From Comamonadaceae bacterium (GTDB taxonomy: Bacteria; Pseudomonadota; Gammaproteobacteria; Burkholderiales; Burkholderiaceae_C): a stretch of DNA of 64,000 bases. The position numbers were made by a program, and so were the translations under genes. The DNA is taken from assembly GCA_027486755.1 (NCBI GenBank), contig JAIXOM010000018.1:1-64000 (forward strand), given 5' to 3'. Under the pieces are notes generated by a model. It made no database searches. It was given only the letters and a program-made list of their open reading frames with translations, and had not been told where the DNA came from. Below are positions 53,986 to 63,303 of the stretch, piece after piece (the first letter of the stretch is position 1; each line of letters starts with the position of its first letter).

Positions 53986-56367
53986 TTAGGGCAGTGGCTT
54001 GCCGCCCTTGCGCGCCGGCCGCGCAGGTGTCCGAGCCGCGCCGGTGGCCCGTGGCGGCAGGCCGGTGTGTTGGGTCAGGATGCGCCCGCGCGCCGGTGCA
54101 AGTGGCTTGGCGGGGGCGGCGGTTGAATTTTTGCGGCGCGCGCTTTGGTAACTGCCGTCGGTCAGCGGCTGGAAGGTGGGGATGAGGTGGTGCTTGCCGT
54201 TGCCGATCAGATCGGCTCGGCCCAGGGTCTTGAGCGCCTCGCGCAAGAGCGGCCAATTATTCGGGTCGTGGTAGCGCAGGAAGGCCTTGTGCAGGCGCCG
54301 GCGCTTGTCACCGCGCACGATGTCCACCGTCTCGCTGGCCCGACCCACTTTGCGCAGCGGATTTTTATTGCTGTGGTACATGGCTGTGGCGGTGGCCATG
54401 GGGCTGGGGTAGAAAGTCTGCACCTGGTCGGCGCGAAAACCGTTTTTCTTGAGCCAGACGGCCAGGTTCATCATGTCTTCATCGCTGGTGCCCGGATGGG
54501 CCGCGATGAAGTAAGGGATCAGGTACTGCTTCTTGCCGGCTTCGAGCGAGTACTTGTCAAACATCTGCTTGAACTTGTCGTAACTGCCGATGCCCGGCTT
54601 CATCATCTTGGACAGCGGCCCGCCTTCAGTATGTTCGGGCGCGATCTTCAGGTAGCCGCCCACATGGTGGGTGACCAGCTCCTTGACGTACTCAGGGCTT
54701 TGCACCGCCAGGTCGTAGCGCAGACCCGAGCCGATGAGAATCTTCTTGACACCCTTGATCGCCCGCGCCCGTCGGTACATCTTGATGAGCGCGGAATGGT
54801 CGGTATTAAGGTTCGAGCAGATGCCCGGGTAAACGCAGCTGGGCTTGCGGCAGGCGGCCTCGATCTCGGGCGATTTGCAGCCTATGCGGTACATATTGGC
54901 GGTCGGACCGCCCAGGTCGGAGATAGTGCCGGTAAAGCCCGTCACCTGATCGCGGATGGCCTCGATCTCACGGATCACAGAGTCTTCGGATCGGCTCTGA
55001 ATGATGCGCCCTTCATGCTCGGTGATCGAACAGAAGGTGCAGCCGCCAAAGCAGCCACGCATGATGTTGATCGAAAAGCGAATCATCTCCCAAGCGGGGA
55101 TCTTGGTCACGCCATCATGGCCGCCCTGCTCGTCGGCATAGACCGGGTGTGGGCTGCGCGCATAGGGCAGGTCAAACACATGATCCATCTCAGCGGTGGT
55201 CAAGGGAATGGGCGGCGGGGTGATCCAGACATCGCGCGCGGTCACGCCATCGCCATGAGCCTGCACCAAGGCGCGGGCGTTGCCGGGGTTGGTCTCCAGG
55301 TGCAGCACGCGGTTGGCATGGGCATAAAGCACAGGGTCTGACCTGACCTGCTCGTAGCTGGGCAGGCGGATCACGCTGCGCTCGCGTGGCGGGGGCTTGC
55401 CCGGTTTTGCTCCCTCTCCCTCTGGGAGAGGGCTGGGGTGAGGGCTCGCGCCACTCAATGCCGCATTGCGCACAAACTTGATCGGCTTGCCCTTGCCATT
55501 CTCGGCATCGGCCACCGCCTGCGCCTCGTCCTCGCGCGCGCAACTGGCGCCCTGCTCGCGCGCCTGCTCCGAGATCATCAGATAGGGGTTGATATGGGCG
55601 TCCACCCGGCCGGGTTGGTCAACCTGGGTGGAGTCGATCTCGAACCAGCCCTCGGCGCTGGGGTCGCCAGTCTTGCGGATAAAGGCCGTGCCGCGCACGT
55701 CGGTGATCTGCTCGATCGGCTCGCGGGCGGCCAGTCGGTGGGCGATCTCGACGATGGCGCGCTCGGCATTGCCATAGAGCAGCAGGTCGCATTTGGCGTC
55801 GATCACGATGGAGCGCCGCACCTTGTCAGACCAGTAGTCGTAATGGGCCACCCGCCTGAGGGAGCCTTCGATGCCGCCCATGACGATGGGCACGTCCTTG
55901 TAGGCCTCGCGGCAGCGCTGGGAATAAACCAGGGCCGCCCGGTCGGGCCGCTTGCCGGCGCCGCCGCCAGCGGTGTAGGCATCGTCACTGCGGATCTTGC
56001 GGTCCGCGGTGTAGCGGTTGATCATGGAATCCATATTGCCGGCGGTGACACCGAAAAACAGATTCGGCTTACCCAGCGCCTTGAAGGGCTCGGCCGACTG
56101 CCAGTCAGGCTGGGCGATGATGCCCACCCGAAAGCCCTGGGCCTCGAGCATGCGGCCGATAACGGCCATGCCGAAGCTGGGATGATCAACATACGCATCG
56201 CCGGTGACGATGATGATGTCGCAACTGTCCCAGCCCAGCCGTTCCATCTCCTGCCGGCTCATCGGCAAAAACGGCGCCGTGCCCAAGCGCTGAGCCCAGT
56301 ATTTGCGATAACTGGTCAGCGGTTTGGCATCGCGCGGAAAAAGGGAAACGTCGGCGTAAGCGCTCAT
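53986..56367 (-). CDS. YgiQ-family radical SAM protein
   Basis: A 793-residue radical SAM enzyme of the YgiQ family, whose reaction is not known. N-terminal cobalamin-binding-like half ([43 protein letters not shown]) and a radical SAM core with [16 protein letters not shown] around residues 435-450. [11 protein letters not shown] and the C-terminal basic tail follow. At about residues 300-322 there is an insert ([16 protein letters not shown]) that is the translation of a REP-like palindrome. Confidence 0.88.
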   Translation of the reverse strand: MSAYADVSLFPRDAKPLTSYRKYWAQRLGTAPFLPMSRQEMERLGWDSCDIIIVTGDAYVDHPSFGMAVIGRMLEAQGFRVGIIAQPDWQSAEPFKALGKPNLFFGVTAGNMDSMINRYTADRKIRSDDAYTAGGGAGKRPDRAALVYSQRCREAYKDVPIVMGGIEGSLRRVAHYDYWSDKVRRSIVIDAKCDLLLYGNAERAIVEIAHRLAAREPIEQITDVRGTAFIRKTGDPSAEGWFEIDSTQVDQPGRVDAHINPYLMISEQAREQGASCAREDEAQAVADAENGKGKPIKFVRNAALSGASPHPSPLPEGEGAKPGKPPPRERSVIRLPSYEQVRSDPVLYAHANRVLHLETNPGNARALVQAHGDGVTARDVWITPPPIPLTTAEMDHVFDLPYARSPHPVYADEQGGHDGVTKIPAWEMIRFSINIMRGCFGGCTFCSITEHEGRIIQSRSEDSVIREIEAIRDQVTGFTGTISDLGGPTANMYRIGCKSPEIEAACRKPSCVYPGICSNLNTDHSALIKMYRRARAIKGVKKILIGSGLRYDLAVQSPEYVKELVTHHVGGYLKIAPEHTEGGPLSKMMKPGIGSYDKFKQMFDKYSLEAGKKQYLIPYFIAAHPGTSDEDMMNLAVWLKKNGFRADQVQTFYPSPMATATAMYHSNKNPLRKVGRASETVDIVRGDKRRRLHKAFLRYHDPNNWPLLREALKTLGRADLIGNGKHHLIPTFQPLTDGSYQSARRKNSTAAPAKPLAPARGRILTQHTGLPPRATGAARTPARPARKGGKPLP
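55410..55444. repeat. REP-like palindrome inserted in the ygiQ reading frame
   Basis: CCCTCTCCC and GGGAGAGGG (55412-55420 and 55424-55432) form a perfect 9-bp hairpin followed by CTGGGGTGAGGG, the classic shape of a widespread REP-like element. It is in frame and coded as [12 protein letters not shown]. Confidence 0.8.
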
Positions 56368-56689
56368 AAGGTCCTAGGGATCCCCAATTCTAGGTGGGCC
56401 GCCCTTACGGAGCCGCCGCAGTGCCGGCCGGCCCTTGGCCGGGCGGGGTCTGCCCGCATTCAAGCACTGACACCGACGACCGGCATCGGCCCTGACGGAC
56501 AAAGCGGGTCGGGCCGCTGGCGCAGGATGGACGAATGAAACGCCCTGTTTTGCATAGCCTTCGGGGAGTTGTGGCTTGGACGCTGTGTATCAGTTCGGTG
56601 GCTTGCCTCGACGGCAAATCACCGACACCGCCGCCGCGCGTGCCCAAACCCAAAGTCGGGTTGGAGGCGGCCGCCCCGCCCGCCCGCCC
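56368..56689. other. Spacer between ygiQ and the acyl-CoA dehydrogenase gene
   Basis: This 322-bp spacer sits upstream of ygiQ. It contains a small CCGGCC/GGCCGG hairpin at 56428-56442 and the first two thirds of a plus-strand frame described separately. I see no clear promoter or terminator. Confidence 0.5.
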
Positions 56690-56756
56690 TCAGCGCCCCG
56701 CCAGCCCCATGCTGCGCGCGACCACCTCTTTCATGATCTCGTTGGTGCCGCCGTAG
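56535..56756 (+). CDS. Possible small lipoprotein-like peptide (73 aa)
   Basis: A plus-strand frame with a signal-peptide-like N-terminus (KRPVLHSLRGVVAWTLCISSVAC) and Cys24 at a lipobox-like position, then a Pro-rich tail. It overlaps the 3' end of the opposite-strand dehydrogenase gene by 67 nt. Not recognised; the composition suggests a small lipoprotein, but it may be chance. Confidence 0.3.
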   Translation: MKRPVLHSLRGVVAWTLCISSVACLDGKSPTPPPRVPKPKVGLEAAAPPARPQRPASPMLRATTSFMISLVPP

Positions 56757-57850
56757 ATGCGCTGCACCCGCGCATCGGCATAGGCGCGGGTAATCGGGTA
56801 TTCCCACATAAAGCCGTAGCCACCGAAGAGCTGAACGCACTCGTCCATGACGCGGCACTGCAGGTCGGTGGTCCAGTACTTGGCCATGCTGGCGGTGGCG
56901 GTGTCGAGCTGGCTTTTGAGCATCAGCTCGGTGCAGCGGTCTACGAACACCCGTGCCACCTGTACCTGCGTCTGCAGCTCAGCCAGGGTATGGCGGGTGT
57001 TTTGAAAGCTGCCCAGGGTCTGCCCGAAGGCCTTGCGCTGCTGCACATAGTCCAGCGTCCAGGCGATGGCCGCTTCGCTGGCCGCCACCGCAACGATGGC
57101 GATTTGCAGCCGCTCCCAGGGCAGCTGCTCCATCAGCGCGATGAAGCCGCGGTTTTCGTGCGCAGGCCCGCCCAGCAAATTAGCCGCCGACACCCGCACA
57201 TCGGAGAAGAAAAGCTCGGAGGTGTCCTGTGCCTTCAGGCCCAGCTTCTGCAAGCGCCGCCCCACAGTAAAGCCGGGCATGCCGCGCTCGACCAAGAACA
57301 GGCTCGTGCCCTTGGCGCCGGCGGCCGGGTCGGTCTTGGCCACCACGATCACCAGGTCGGCATGCCAGCCGTTGGTGATGAAGGTTTTGCTGCCATTGAT
57401 CCGGTAATGGTCGCCCTCGCGCACGGCGGTGGTTTGTATGCCTTGCAGGTCACTGCCGGCGGCCGGCTCGCTCATCGCAATCGCCCCCACCATCTCGCCC
57501 GAGGCCAGGCGCGGCAGGAAGCGCTGCTGCTGCTCGGGCGTGCCGTAATGCGCCAGATAAGGCGCGACGATTTCGCTGTGCAGGCCAAAGCCGATGCCGG
57601 TAAAGCCGGCACGGGCGAGCTCCTCCATCTGCACCACCGAATACAGCTTGTCAGCGCCCGCCCCGCCCAGAGCTTCGGGCAGGCTCATGCACAAAAACCC
57701 GTCGCGCCCGGCCTGATGCCAGACTTGGCGGTCCACATAGCCTTGCTCCTCCCAGGCGGCGTGAAAAGGGGCGATGTGCTGGTCCATGAAGCGGCGGAAA
57801 GCATCGCGAAACTGCTCGTGTTCGGCGCTGAAAAGGGTGCGTTCAATCAT
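56690..57850 (-). CDS. Acyl-CoA dehydrogenase
   Basis: FAD enzyme introducing the first double bond in beta-oxidation. About 386 residues. Signatures: LCMSLPEALGGAGAD, MSEPAAGSDLQGIQT, KTFITNGWHADLVIVVAKT, then the C-terminal helical domain with RVMDECVQLFGGYGFMWEYPITRAYADARVQRIYGGTNEIMKE holding the catalytic Glu. The start MIERTLFSAEH at 57850 is chosen over an ATG 20 codons upstream. It is divergent from the thiolase gene, 131 bp away. Confidence 0.92.
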   Translation of the reverse strand: MIERTLFSAEHEQFRDAFRRFMDQHIAPFHAAWEEQGYVDRQVWHQAGRDGFLCMSLPEALGGAGADKLYSVVQMEELARAGFTGIGFGLHSEIVAPYLAHYGTPEQQQRFLPRLASGEMVGAIAMSEPAAGSDLQGIQTTAVREGDHYRINGSKTFITNGWHADLVIVVAKTDPAAGAKGTSLFLVERGMPGFTVGRRLQKLGLKAQDTSELFFSDVRVSAANLLGGPAHENRGFIALMEQLPWERLQIAIVAVAASEAAIAWTLDYVQQRKAFGQTLGSFQNTRHTLAELQTQVQVARVFVDRCTELMLKSQLDTATASMAKYWTTDLQCRVMDECVQLFGGYGFMWEYPITRAYADARVQRIYGGTNEIMKEVVARSMGLAGR

Positions 57851-57898
57851 GAAATAAGGTAGCCGGATGCGGCTTGTGACGAGGTAATGCAATCTTCC

Positions 57899-57904
57899 TA
57901 TACT
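57899..57904 (+). promoter_or_regulatory. Candidate -10 upstream of the thiolase gene
   Basis: TATACT, with TTGTGA 19 bp upstream, lies about 78 bp before the thiolase ATG. The spacing is longer than ideal, so this is weak. Confidence 0.3.
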
Positions 57905-57981
57905 GGCCATGGAATGCCCATACCGACAGACCCTGAGCCCACCTCACCTTTCTTTCCCCCAGAAACCAAGGCCAGCCCACC

Positions 57982-59187
57982 ATGACCGAAGCACTGATTT
58001 TTGATGCCATCCGAACACCCCGCGGCAAAGGCAAGGCCGATGGCCGCCTGCACGAGGTCAAACCGGTCGACCTGCTGGCCGGCGTGCTCACCGAGTTGCA
58101 GCGGCGAAACCGCTTTGACACCGCCGCAGTCGACGATGTGGTCATGGGCGTGGTCTCGCCGGTGGGCGAGCAGGGCTCGGTGATTGCCAAGGTGGCCGCA
58201 CTCAAGGCCGGCTGGGACTTTCGGGCCTCGGGCGTGCAGATCAACCGGTTCTGCGCCTCGGGCCTGGAAGCCGTCAATATGGCCGCGCAGAAGGTGCGCT
58301 CGGGCTGGGAAGACCTGGTGGTGGCCGGCGGGGTGGAGTCCATGAGCCGGGTGCCGATCGGCAGTGACGGGGGCGCCTGGGCCCAGGACCCGCAGACCCA
58401 CAGCGCGACCTTGTTTGTGCCGCAGGGCATAGGCGCAGACCTGATTGCCACCCTGGCTGGCTTTGGCCGCGACGATGTGGACGCCTACGCCCTGAGCAGC
58501 CAGCAGCGCGCCGCCCAGGCCCGTGCCGCTGGCTGGTTCGCCGCCTCGGTGGTGCCGGTGCGTGACGCGCTGGGCCAGGTGATCCTGGCCGAAGACGAGT
58601 TCATCAAGCCCCAAACCACGCTGGCCGGCCTGGCTGCGCTCAAACCGGCGTTTCAGGCGCTGGGCGAGATGGGCTTTGACGATGTAGCCCTACAGCGCTA
58701 TCCGCAGGTCGAGCGCATCGCCCATGTCCACCACGCCGGCAACTCTTCGGGCATCGTCGATGGCGCAGCAGCGATGCTGATCGGCTCGGAGACGGCCGGC
58801 CGCAGCCACGGGCTCAAGCCCAGAGCGCGCATCGTCGCCACCGCGCTCAGCGGGGACGACCCGACCATCATGCTCACCGGCCCCATGCCGGCCGCCCGCA
58901 AGGCATTGGCCAAAGCCGGCCTGCAAATCGAGCAGATTGACCTGTTCGAGGTTAACGAAGCCTTCGCTGCCGTGCCGATGCGCTTCATGAAAGAGATGGG
59001 TGTGCCGCACGAGAAGGTCAATGTCAATGGCGGCGCGATCGCTCTGGGTCACCCGCTAGGGGCCACTGGCGCCATGATCCTGGGCACCTTGCTCGACGAA
59101 CTCGAGCGCCGCCACTTGCGCCGCGGCCTGGCCACGCTGTGTGTGGGCGGGGGCATGGGCATTGCCACCATCATCGAGCGCATCTAA
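57982..59187 (+). CDS. Acetyl-CoA acetyltransferase (thiolase)
   Basis: Cleaves 3-ketoacyl-CoA or condenses acetyl-CoA. Length 401. The nucleophile Cys91 is in [15 protein letters not shown], His357 in [11 protein letters not shown] and the second Cys387 in TLCVGGGMG. The start of a fatty-acid or CoA-metabolism operon with the FadJ-type gene 11 bp downstream. Whether it works in degradation or synthesis is not readable, but the neighbours favour beta-oxidation. Confidence 0.93.
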   Translation: MTEALIFDAIRTPRGKGKADGRLHEVKPVDLLAGVLTELQRRNRFDTAAVDDVVMGVVSPVGEQGSVIAKVAALKAGWDFRASGVQINRFCASGLEAVNMAAQKVRSGWEDLVVAGGVESMSRVPIGSDGGAWAQDPQTHSATLFVPQGIGADLIATLAGFGRDDVDAYALSSQQRAAQARAAGWFAASVVPVRDALGQVILAEDEFIKPQTTLAGLAALKPAFQALGEMGFDDVALQRYPQVERIAHVHHAGNSSGIVDGAAAMLIGSETAGRSHGLKPRARIVATALSGDDPTIMLTGPMPAARKALAKAGLQIEQIDLFEVNEAFAAVPMRFMKEMGVPHEKVNVNGGAIALGHPLGATGAMILGTLLDELERRHLRRGLATLCVGGGMGIATIIERI

Positions 59188-59198
59188 AGGCCGCACCC

Positions 59199-61340
59199 AT
59201 GAAAAACATACGCTTGAGCATCGAAGATGGCATCGCCACCCTTACCTTTGACGAACCAGACTCGCCGGTCAACACCATGTGCCTGCAATGGCAGGACGAC
59301 CTGGCCGAGGCGGCGGCCCTGCTGGTGGCCGAGCGGGAGCATTTGAAAGGCATCATCCTGGCCTCGGCCAAGAAAACGTTCTTCGCGGGCGCCGACCTCA
59401 AGGCGGTGATGCGTTTGATACCGGCCGATGCGCCGCGCGTTTATGCCGAGGTCGAACGGGTCAAAAAGAACTTTCGCACCATAGAGACCTTGGGCCTGCC
59501 GGTGGTCAGCTGCATCAATGGCAGTGCCCTGGGCGGCGGCTGGGAGGTGGCGCTGATCGGCCACCACCGCATCGCGGTGGACGACCCGCGCATCGAGCTG
59601 GGCCTGCCCGAGGTCAGCTTGGGCCTGCTGCCCGGCGCCAGCGGCGTGACAAAAATGGTCCGCCAGCTCGGCCTGATGGCCGCCCAGCCCTATCTGGTCG
59701 AGGGCCGCCTGTTTCAGCCTCGTCAGGGCGCAGAAGCTGGGCTGGTCCATGAGCTGGTGGCCGACGAACAGCAGCTGCGAGCGCGCGCACTGGCCTGGAT
59801 CGCCGAGCACCCGCAGTCCATGCATCCTTGGGAGGCCAAGGGCTACAAGATCCCGGGCGGCGATGCGCGCAGTCCCAAGATGGCTGCGGCTCTGACGGTG
59901 GCGCCGGCCATGCTCAAAAAGAAAACCCGAGGTCTGCTGCCCGCACCCGAGGCCATTTTGGCCTGCATGGTCGAAGGCAGTCTGGTCGATCTGGAGACCG
60001 CCTTTCGCATCGAAAGCCGCCACCTGGCCCAGCTGATGACCGGCGGCCAGGCGCAGTCCATGATCAATACCTTTTTCTTCAACATGAATGCGGTCAAAAG
60101 TGGCGCCTCGCGGCCGGCCGGGCAGGCGCGGTTCAAGCCGCAAAAGGTGGGCATTGTGGGCGCAGGCATGATGGGCGCAGGCATCGCTTGGGCCCAGGCC
60201 AGCCGGGGCATGGCCACGGTGCTGATCGACACCGACGCGCAAAAAGCCCAGCGCGGCAAGGCCTACAGCGAGAAACTGGCGCAGCAGCGGGTCGGCCAGG
60301 GCCGCATGAGCCAAGCCGAGCAGCAGGCGCTGCTGGCACGCATCGAGGCCGGCGCCGATGTGCAGGCGCTGGCCGGCTGCGAGCTGATCATTGAGGCGGT
60401 GTTCGAGCAGCGCGAACTCAAGGCCGAGGTGACGCGGCGCGTTGAGCCGCTGCTGGCGGCCGGCGGCATCATGGCCTCCAACACCTCGACCCTGCCAATC
60501 AGCGGACTGGCCCAGGCCAGCGCCCGGCCGGAGAGCTTCATCGGCATCCATTTTTTCAGCCCGGTCGACAAAATGCAGTTGGTCGAGATCATTCGCGGCC
60601 AGCAGACCGAAGACCGGACGGTGGCCCATGCGATGGACTATGTGCGGGCCCTGGGCAAACTGCCCATCGTGGTCAGCGATGCCCGGGGCTTTTACACCAG
60701 CCGCACCTTCGGCACCTTTGTGATGGAAGGGGCAGCCATGCTGGACGAAGGCATCCCCGCGCCGGTGATTGAGAACGCCGCCATGCAGGCAGGCATGCCG
60801 GTAGGCCCACTGGCGGTGCTTGACGAAACCGCCCTCACCCTGAGCGTGCATGTGCTCGATCAGACCCGCGCCGACGAAACGGCGCAGGGCCGCAGCTACA
60901 CGGCCAGCGCCGGCGAGTTGCTGGTCGAGCGCATGGTCAAACAGCACAGCCGGGGCGGCCGCGCAGCCGGCGGCGGCTTTTATGACTACCCGGCCGGCCA
61001 GCCCAAGCGGCTCTGGCCCGAACTCAAAAACCTGTTCGAGAAGCCCGACGCCGCCTGGGATCTGCGCGAAATCAAAGACCGGCTGCTCTACCGCCAGGCG
61101 GTAGAAACAGCCCGCTGCCTGCAAGAAGGCGTGCTCGGCTCGGTGCATGAGGCCAATATCGGCTCGATTTTCGGCATCGGCTTTCCGGTCTGGACCGGCG
61201 GGGCGCTGCAGTTCATCTATCGCCAAGGCGTCAGCGCCTTCGCCGAACGCTGCCACGCACTGGCAGCACGGCATGGGGCGGGCTTTAAACTTGATCCATC
61301 TGTCATCGCCTGCCTGCAAGCCCACCAGCCACGCTGGTAG
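59199..61340 (+). CDS. fadJ: Bifunctional enoyl-CoA hydratase / 3-hydroxyacyl-CoA dehydrogenase
   Basis: A 713-residue beta-oxidation multienzyme. The N-terminal crotonase domain (ILASAKKTFFAGADLKAV, GSALGGGWEVALIGHHRIA) is followed by the NAD-binding dehydrogenase domain with GIVGAGMMGAGIAWAQA near residue 320 and SNTSTLPISGLA, FIGIHFFSPVDKMQLVEI. Start MKNIRLSIED at 59199; an upstream frame in the thiolase gene is not used. With the thiolase it covers the last three beta-oxidation steps. Confidence 0.92.
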   Translation: MKNIRLSIEDGIATLTFDEPDSPVNTMCLQWQDDLAEAAALLVAEREHLKGIILASAKKTFFAGADLKAVMRLIPADAPRVYAEVERVKKNFRTIETLGLPVVSCINGSALGGGWEVALIGHHRIAVDDPRIELGLPEVSLGLLPGASGVTKMVRQLGLMAAQPYLVEGRLFQPRQGAEAGLVHELVADEQQLRARALAWIAEHPQSMHPWEAKGYKIPGGDARSPKMAAALTVAPAMLKKKTRGLLPAPEAILACMVEGSLVDLETAFRIESRHLAQLMTGGQAQSMINTFFFNMNAVKSGASRPAGQARFKPQKVGIVGAGMMGAGIAWAQASRGMATVLIDTDAQKAQRGKAYSEKLAQQRVGQGRMSQAEQQALLARIEAGADVQALAGCELIIEAVFEQRELKAEVTRRVEPLLAAGGIMASNTSTLPISGLAQASARPESFIGIHFFSPVDKMQLVEIIRGQQTEDRTVAHAMDYVRALGKLPIVVSDARGFYTSRTFGTFVMEGAAMLDEGIPAPVIENAAMQAGMPVGPLAVLDETALTLSVHVLDQTRADETAQGRSYTASAGELLVERMVKQHSRGGRAAGGGFYDYPAGQPKRLWPELKNLFEKPDAAWDLREIKDRLLYRQAVETARCLQEGVLGSVHEANIGSIFGIGFPVWTGGALQFIYRQGVSAFAERCHALAARHGAGFKLDPSVIACLQAHQPRW

Positions 61341-61373
61341 CGAGCCGGGTGGGCTTTCAATCGCTTAAAGCCC

Positions 61374-62117
61374 ATGGGAAGACTCCAGAACAAGGTCAGC
61401 ATCATCACCGGCGCGGCGCAGGGCATAGGCCTGGCCACCGCCCTCAAATTTGCTGCGGAAGGCGCCATCGTCATCATTTGTGACATCCGGCAGGCCGGTG
61501 TAGATGCGGCAGTGGCCGCCTGCCAGCAGCAGGGTGCTCAGGCCCAAGGCTTTGTGATGGATGTCACAAACCGTGAGCAGGTCGATGCGGTGATGGCACA
61601 GGTGCGCGACCGCTTCGGGCGCATCGATGTGCTGGTCAACAACGCCGGGATCACCCAGGATGCCCGCCTGGTCAAGATGACCGAGGCCCAGTTTGACCGG
61701 GTGATCGACGTCAATCTGCGCGGCGTTTTCCACTGCGCGCAGGCGGTGGCCGAGACCATGAGCGCCCAGGGCAGCGGCGTCATCCTCAATGCCAGCTCGG
61801 TGGTGGGCATTTACGGCAATTTCGGCCAGACCAACTACGCCGCCACCAAGTTCGGCGTGATCGGCTTTACCAAGACTTGGGCGCGCGAACTCGGCGCCAA
61901 GGGCGTGCGGGTCAATGCGGTAGCGCCTGGCTTCATCCAGACGCCCATCCTCGCTTCCATGCCCGAAGAGGTGCTCAAGGGCATGGAGGCCCGGGTGCCG
62001 CTCAAGCGCCTGGGCAAGCCCGAAGAAATTGCCAATGTGTACGCCTTTCTGGCCAGCGATGAGGCCAGCTATGTCAACGGCGCAGTCATCGAGGTCTGCG
62101 GCGGGATGACGGTTTGA
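61374..62117 (+). CDS. 3-oxoacyl-ACP reductase-like short-chain dehydrogenase
   Basis: A 247-residue classical SDR of FabG type: [46 protein letters not shown] with [19 protein letters not shown], and the closing [10 protein letters not shown]. The Ser-Tyr-Lys centre is intact. It lies 33 bp after fadJ and may act on 3-oxoacyl-CoA or -ACP, or supply hydroxyacyl-CoA for polyhydroxyalkanoate. Confidence 0.9.
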   Translation: MGRLQNKVSIITGAAQGIGLATALKFAAEGAIVIICDIRQAGVDAAVAACQQQGAQAQGFVMDVTNREQVDAVMAQVRDRFGRIDVLVNNAGITQDARLVKMTEAQFDRVIDVNLRGVFHCAQAVAETMSAQGSGVILNASSVVGIYGNFGQTNYAATKFGVIGFTKTWARELGAKGVRVNAVAPGFIQTPILASMPEEVLKGMEARVPLKRLGKPEEIANVYAFLASDEASYVNGAVIEVCGGMTV

Positions 62118-62139
62118 CGGCCCGAGCGTGTCCGCTGGC

Positions 62140-62727
62140 ATGAGCTCCGAGGACTCCCGGCCAGACGCTCTAGACAGGCCGAGGCCGCGCTCGCTCGCTG
62201 ATCTGTTTCTGTCCTTCAGCTGGCTGGCCCTGCAGGGCTTTGGCGGCGTGCTCGCGGTCGCGCAGCGCGAGCTGGTGGAGAAAAAGCGCTGGCTGACCCG
62301 CGAAGAATTCACCGAGGAATGGGCGGTGGCGCAGATCATGCCCGGGCCTAATGTGATCAATATGGCCATCATGCTGGGAGGTCGGCACTTCGGCTGGCGC
62401 GGCGCTGTGGTGGCCCTGGCCGGCATGCTGCTGGTGCCTTTGCTGCTGACCTTGGGCCTGGCGATGCTCTACGGTCAGTTCAGCCAGTATCCGGCGGTGG
62501 CCGGCGCACTGCGTGGCATGGGAGCGGTATCGGCCGGGCTGATCACCGCCACTGGCATCAAGCTGATTCCCGGCCTGCGCAAGAACGTGCTTGGGCCGGT
62601 GGTCTGCGCAGCGCTGGGCTTGGCAGCGCTGGTGGCAGTGGCCTGGCTGCGCCTGCCGCTGGTCTGGGTACTGCTGGTGCTAGGCGGCATCGGCATGGGC
62701 CTGGCCTACCGGAGGCTGAGCCCATGA
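62140..62727 (+). CDS. chrA: Chromate transporter family protein, first half
   Basis: A 195-residue membrane protein of the ChrA family: DLFLSFSWLALQGFGGVLAVAQRELVEKKRWLTREEF, then AQIMPGPNVINMAIMLG. These are the ChrA N-domain motifs. Together with the next gene, which overlaps by 4 nt, it forms a two-gene short ChrA pair. Such pairs export chromate in some species; others are for unknown anions. I use the ATG at 62140; a GTG at 62128 is in frame. Confidence 0.85.
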   Translation: MSSEDSRPDALDRPRPRSLADLFLSFSWLALQGFGGVLAVAQRELVEKKRWLTREEFTEEWAVAQIMPGPNVINMAIMLGGRHFGWRGAVVALAGMLLVPLLLTLGLAMLYGQFSQYPAVAGALRGMGAVSAGLITATGIKLIPGLRKNVLGPVVCAALGLAALVAVAWLRLPLVWVLLVLGGIGMGLAYRRLSP

Positions 62728-63299
62728 GCCCGCTGCTGATGAGTGCGGCCGACTGGCTGCAACTGGTGCTGCACTTTGCCACCTTGTCGCTGCTGGGCAT
62801 AGGCGGGGCCATCACCACCTTGCCCGATATGCACCGCTACCTGGTCGACCGCCAGCTCTGGCTGAGCGATGCGCAATTTAACGTCAGCGTGGCACTGGCC
62901 CAGGCCGCCCCCGGCCCCAACATCTTGTTTGTGGCACTCATGGGTTGGCATGTGGGCATCAATGCCGGCGGCGGCTGGCTGGCGCCCATGGGAGCCATCA
63001 TCACCTTGGCTGGCATTTTGCTGCCCAGCTCCATCATTGCCTACACCGGCGGCCAATGGAGCCACCGCAACCGCGAGCTGCGCGCGGTGCGGGCCTTCAA
63101 AGCCGGGCTGGCTCCCACGGTGATCGGCCTGCTGATTGCCACCGGCACCGTGCTGGCCACCGCCACCGGCTCTACGCTGGACCAATGGCCGGTCTGGTTG
63201 ATCGCTGCCCTGAGCACGCTCATCGTCTGGCGCACCCGGCTGCATATTCTGTGGCTGTTGGGGGCGGGCGCGCTGGTCGGCGCCTTTGTGCTGGCCTGA
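62724..63299 (+). CDS. chrA: Chromate transporter family protein, second half
   Basis: A 191-residue membrane partner with the homologous half-repeat: HFATLSLLGIGGAITTLPDMHRYLVDRQLWLSDAQF and ALAQAAPGPNILFVALMGW. The ATGA overlap couples it to the first half. The inverted-topology pair is assumed to work as a heterodimer. Confidence 0.85.
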   Translation: MSPLLMSAADWLQLVLHFATLSLLGIGGAITTLPDMHRYLVDRQLWLSDAQFNVSVALAQAAPGPNILFVALMGWHVGINAGGGWLAPMGAIITLAGILLPSSIIAYTGGQWSHRNRELRAVRAFKAGLAPTVIGLLIATGTVLATATGSTLDQWPVWLIAALSTLIVWRTRLHILWLLGAGALVGAFVLA

Positions 63300-63303
63300 A
63301 GCT

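Noticed and set aside
59184-61325. 713-codon minus-strand frame
   Set aside because: Antisense shadow of the fadJ-type gene, no recognisable domain, no ribosome site or promoter.
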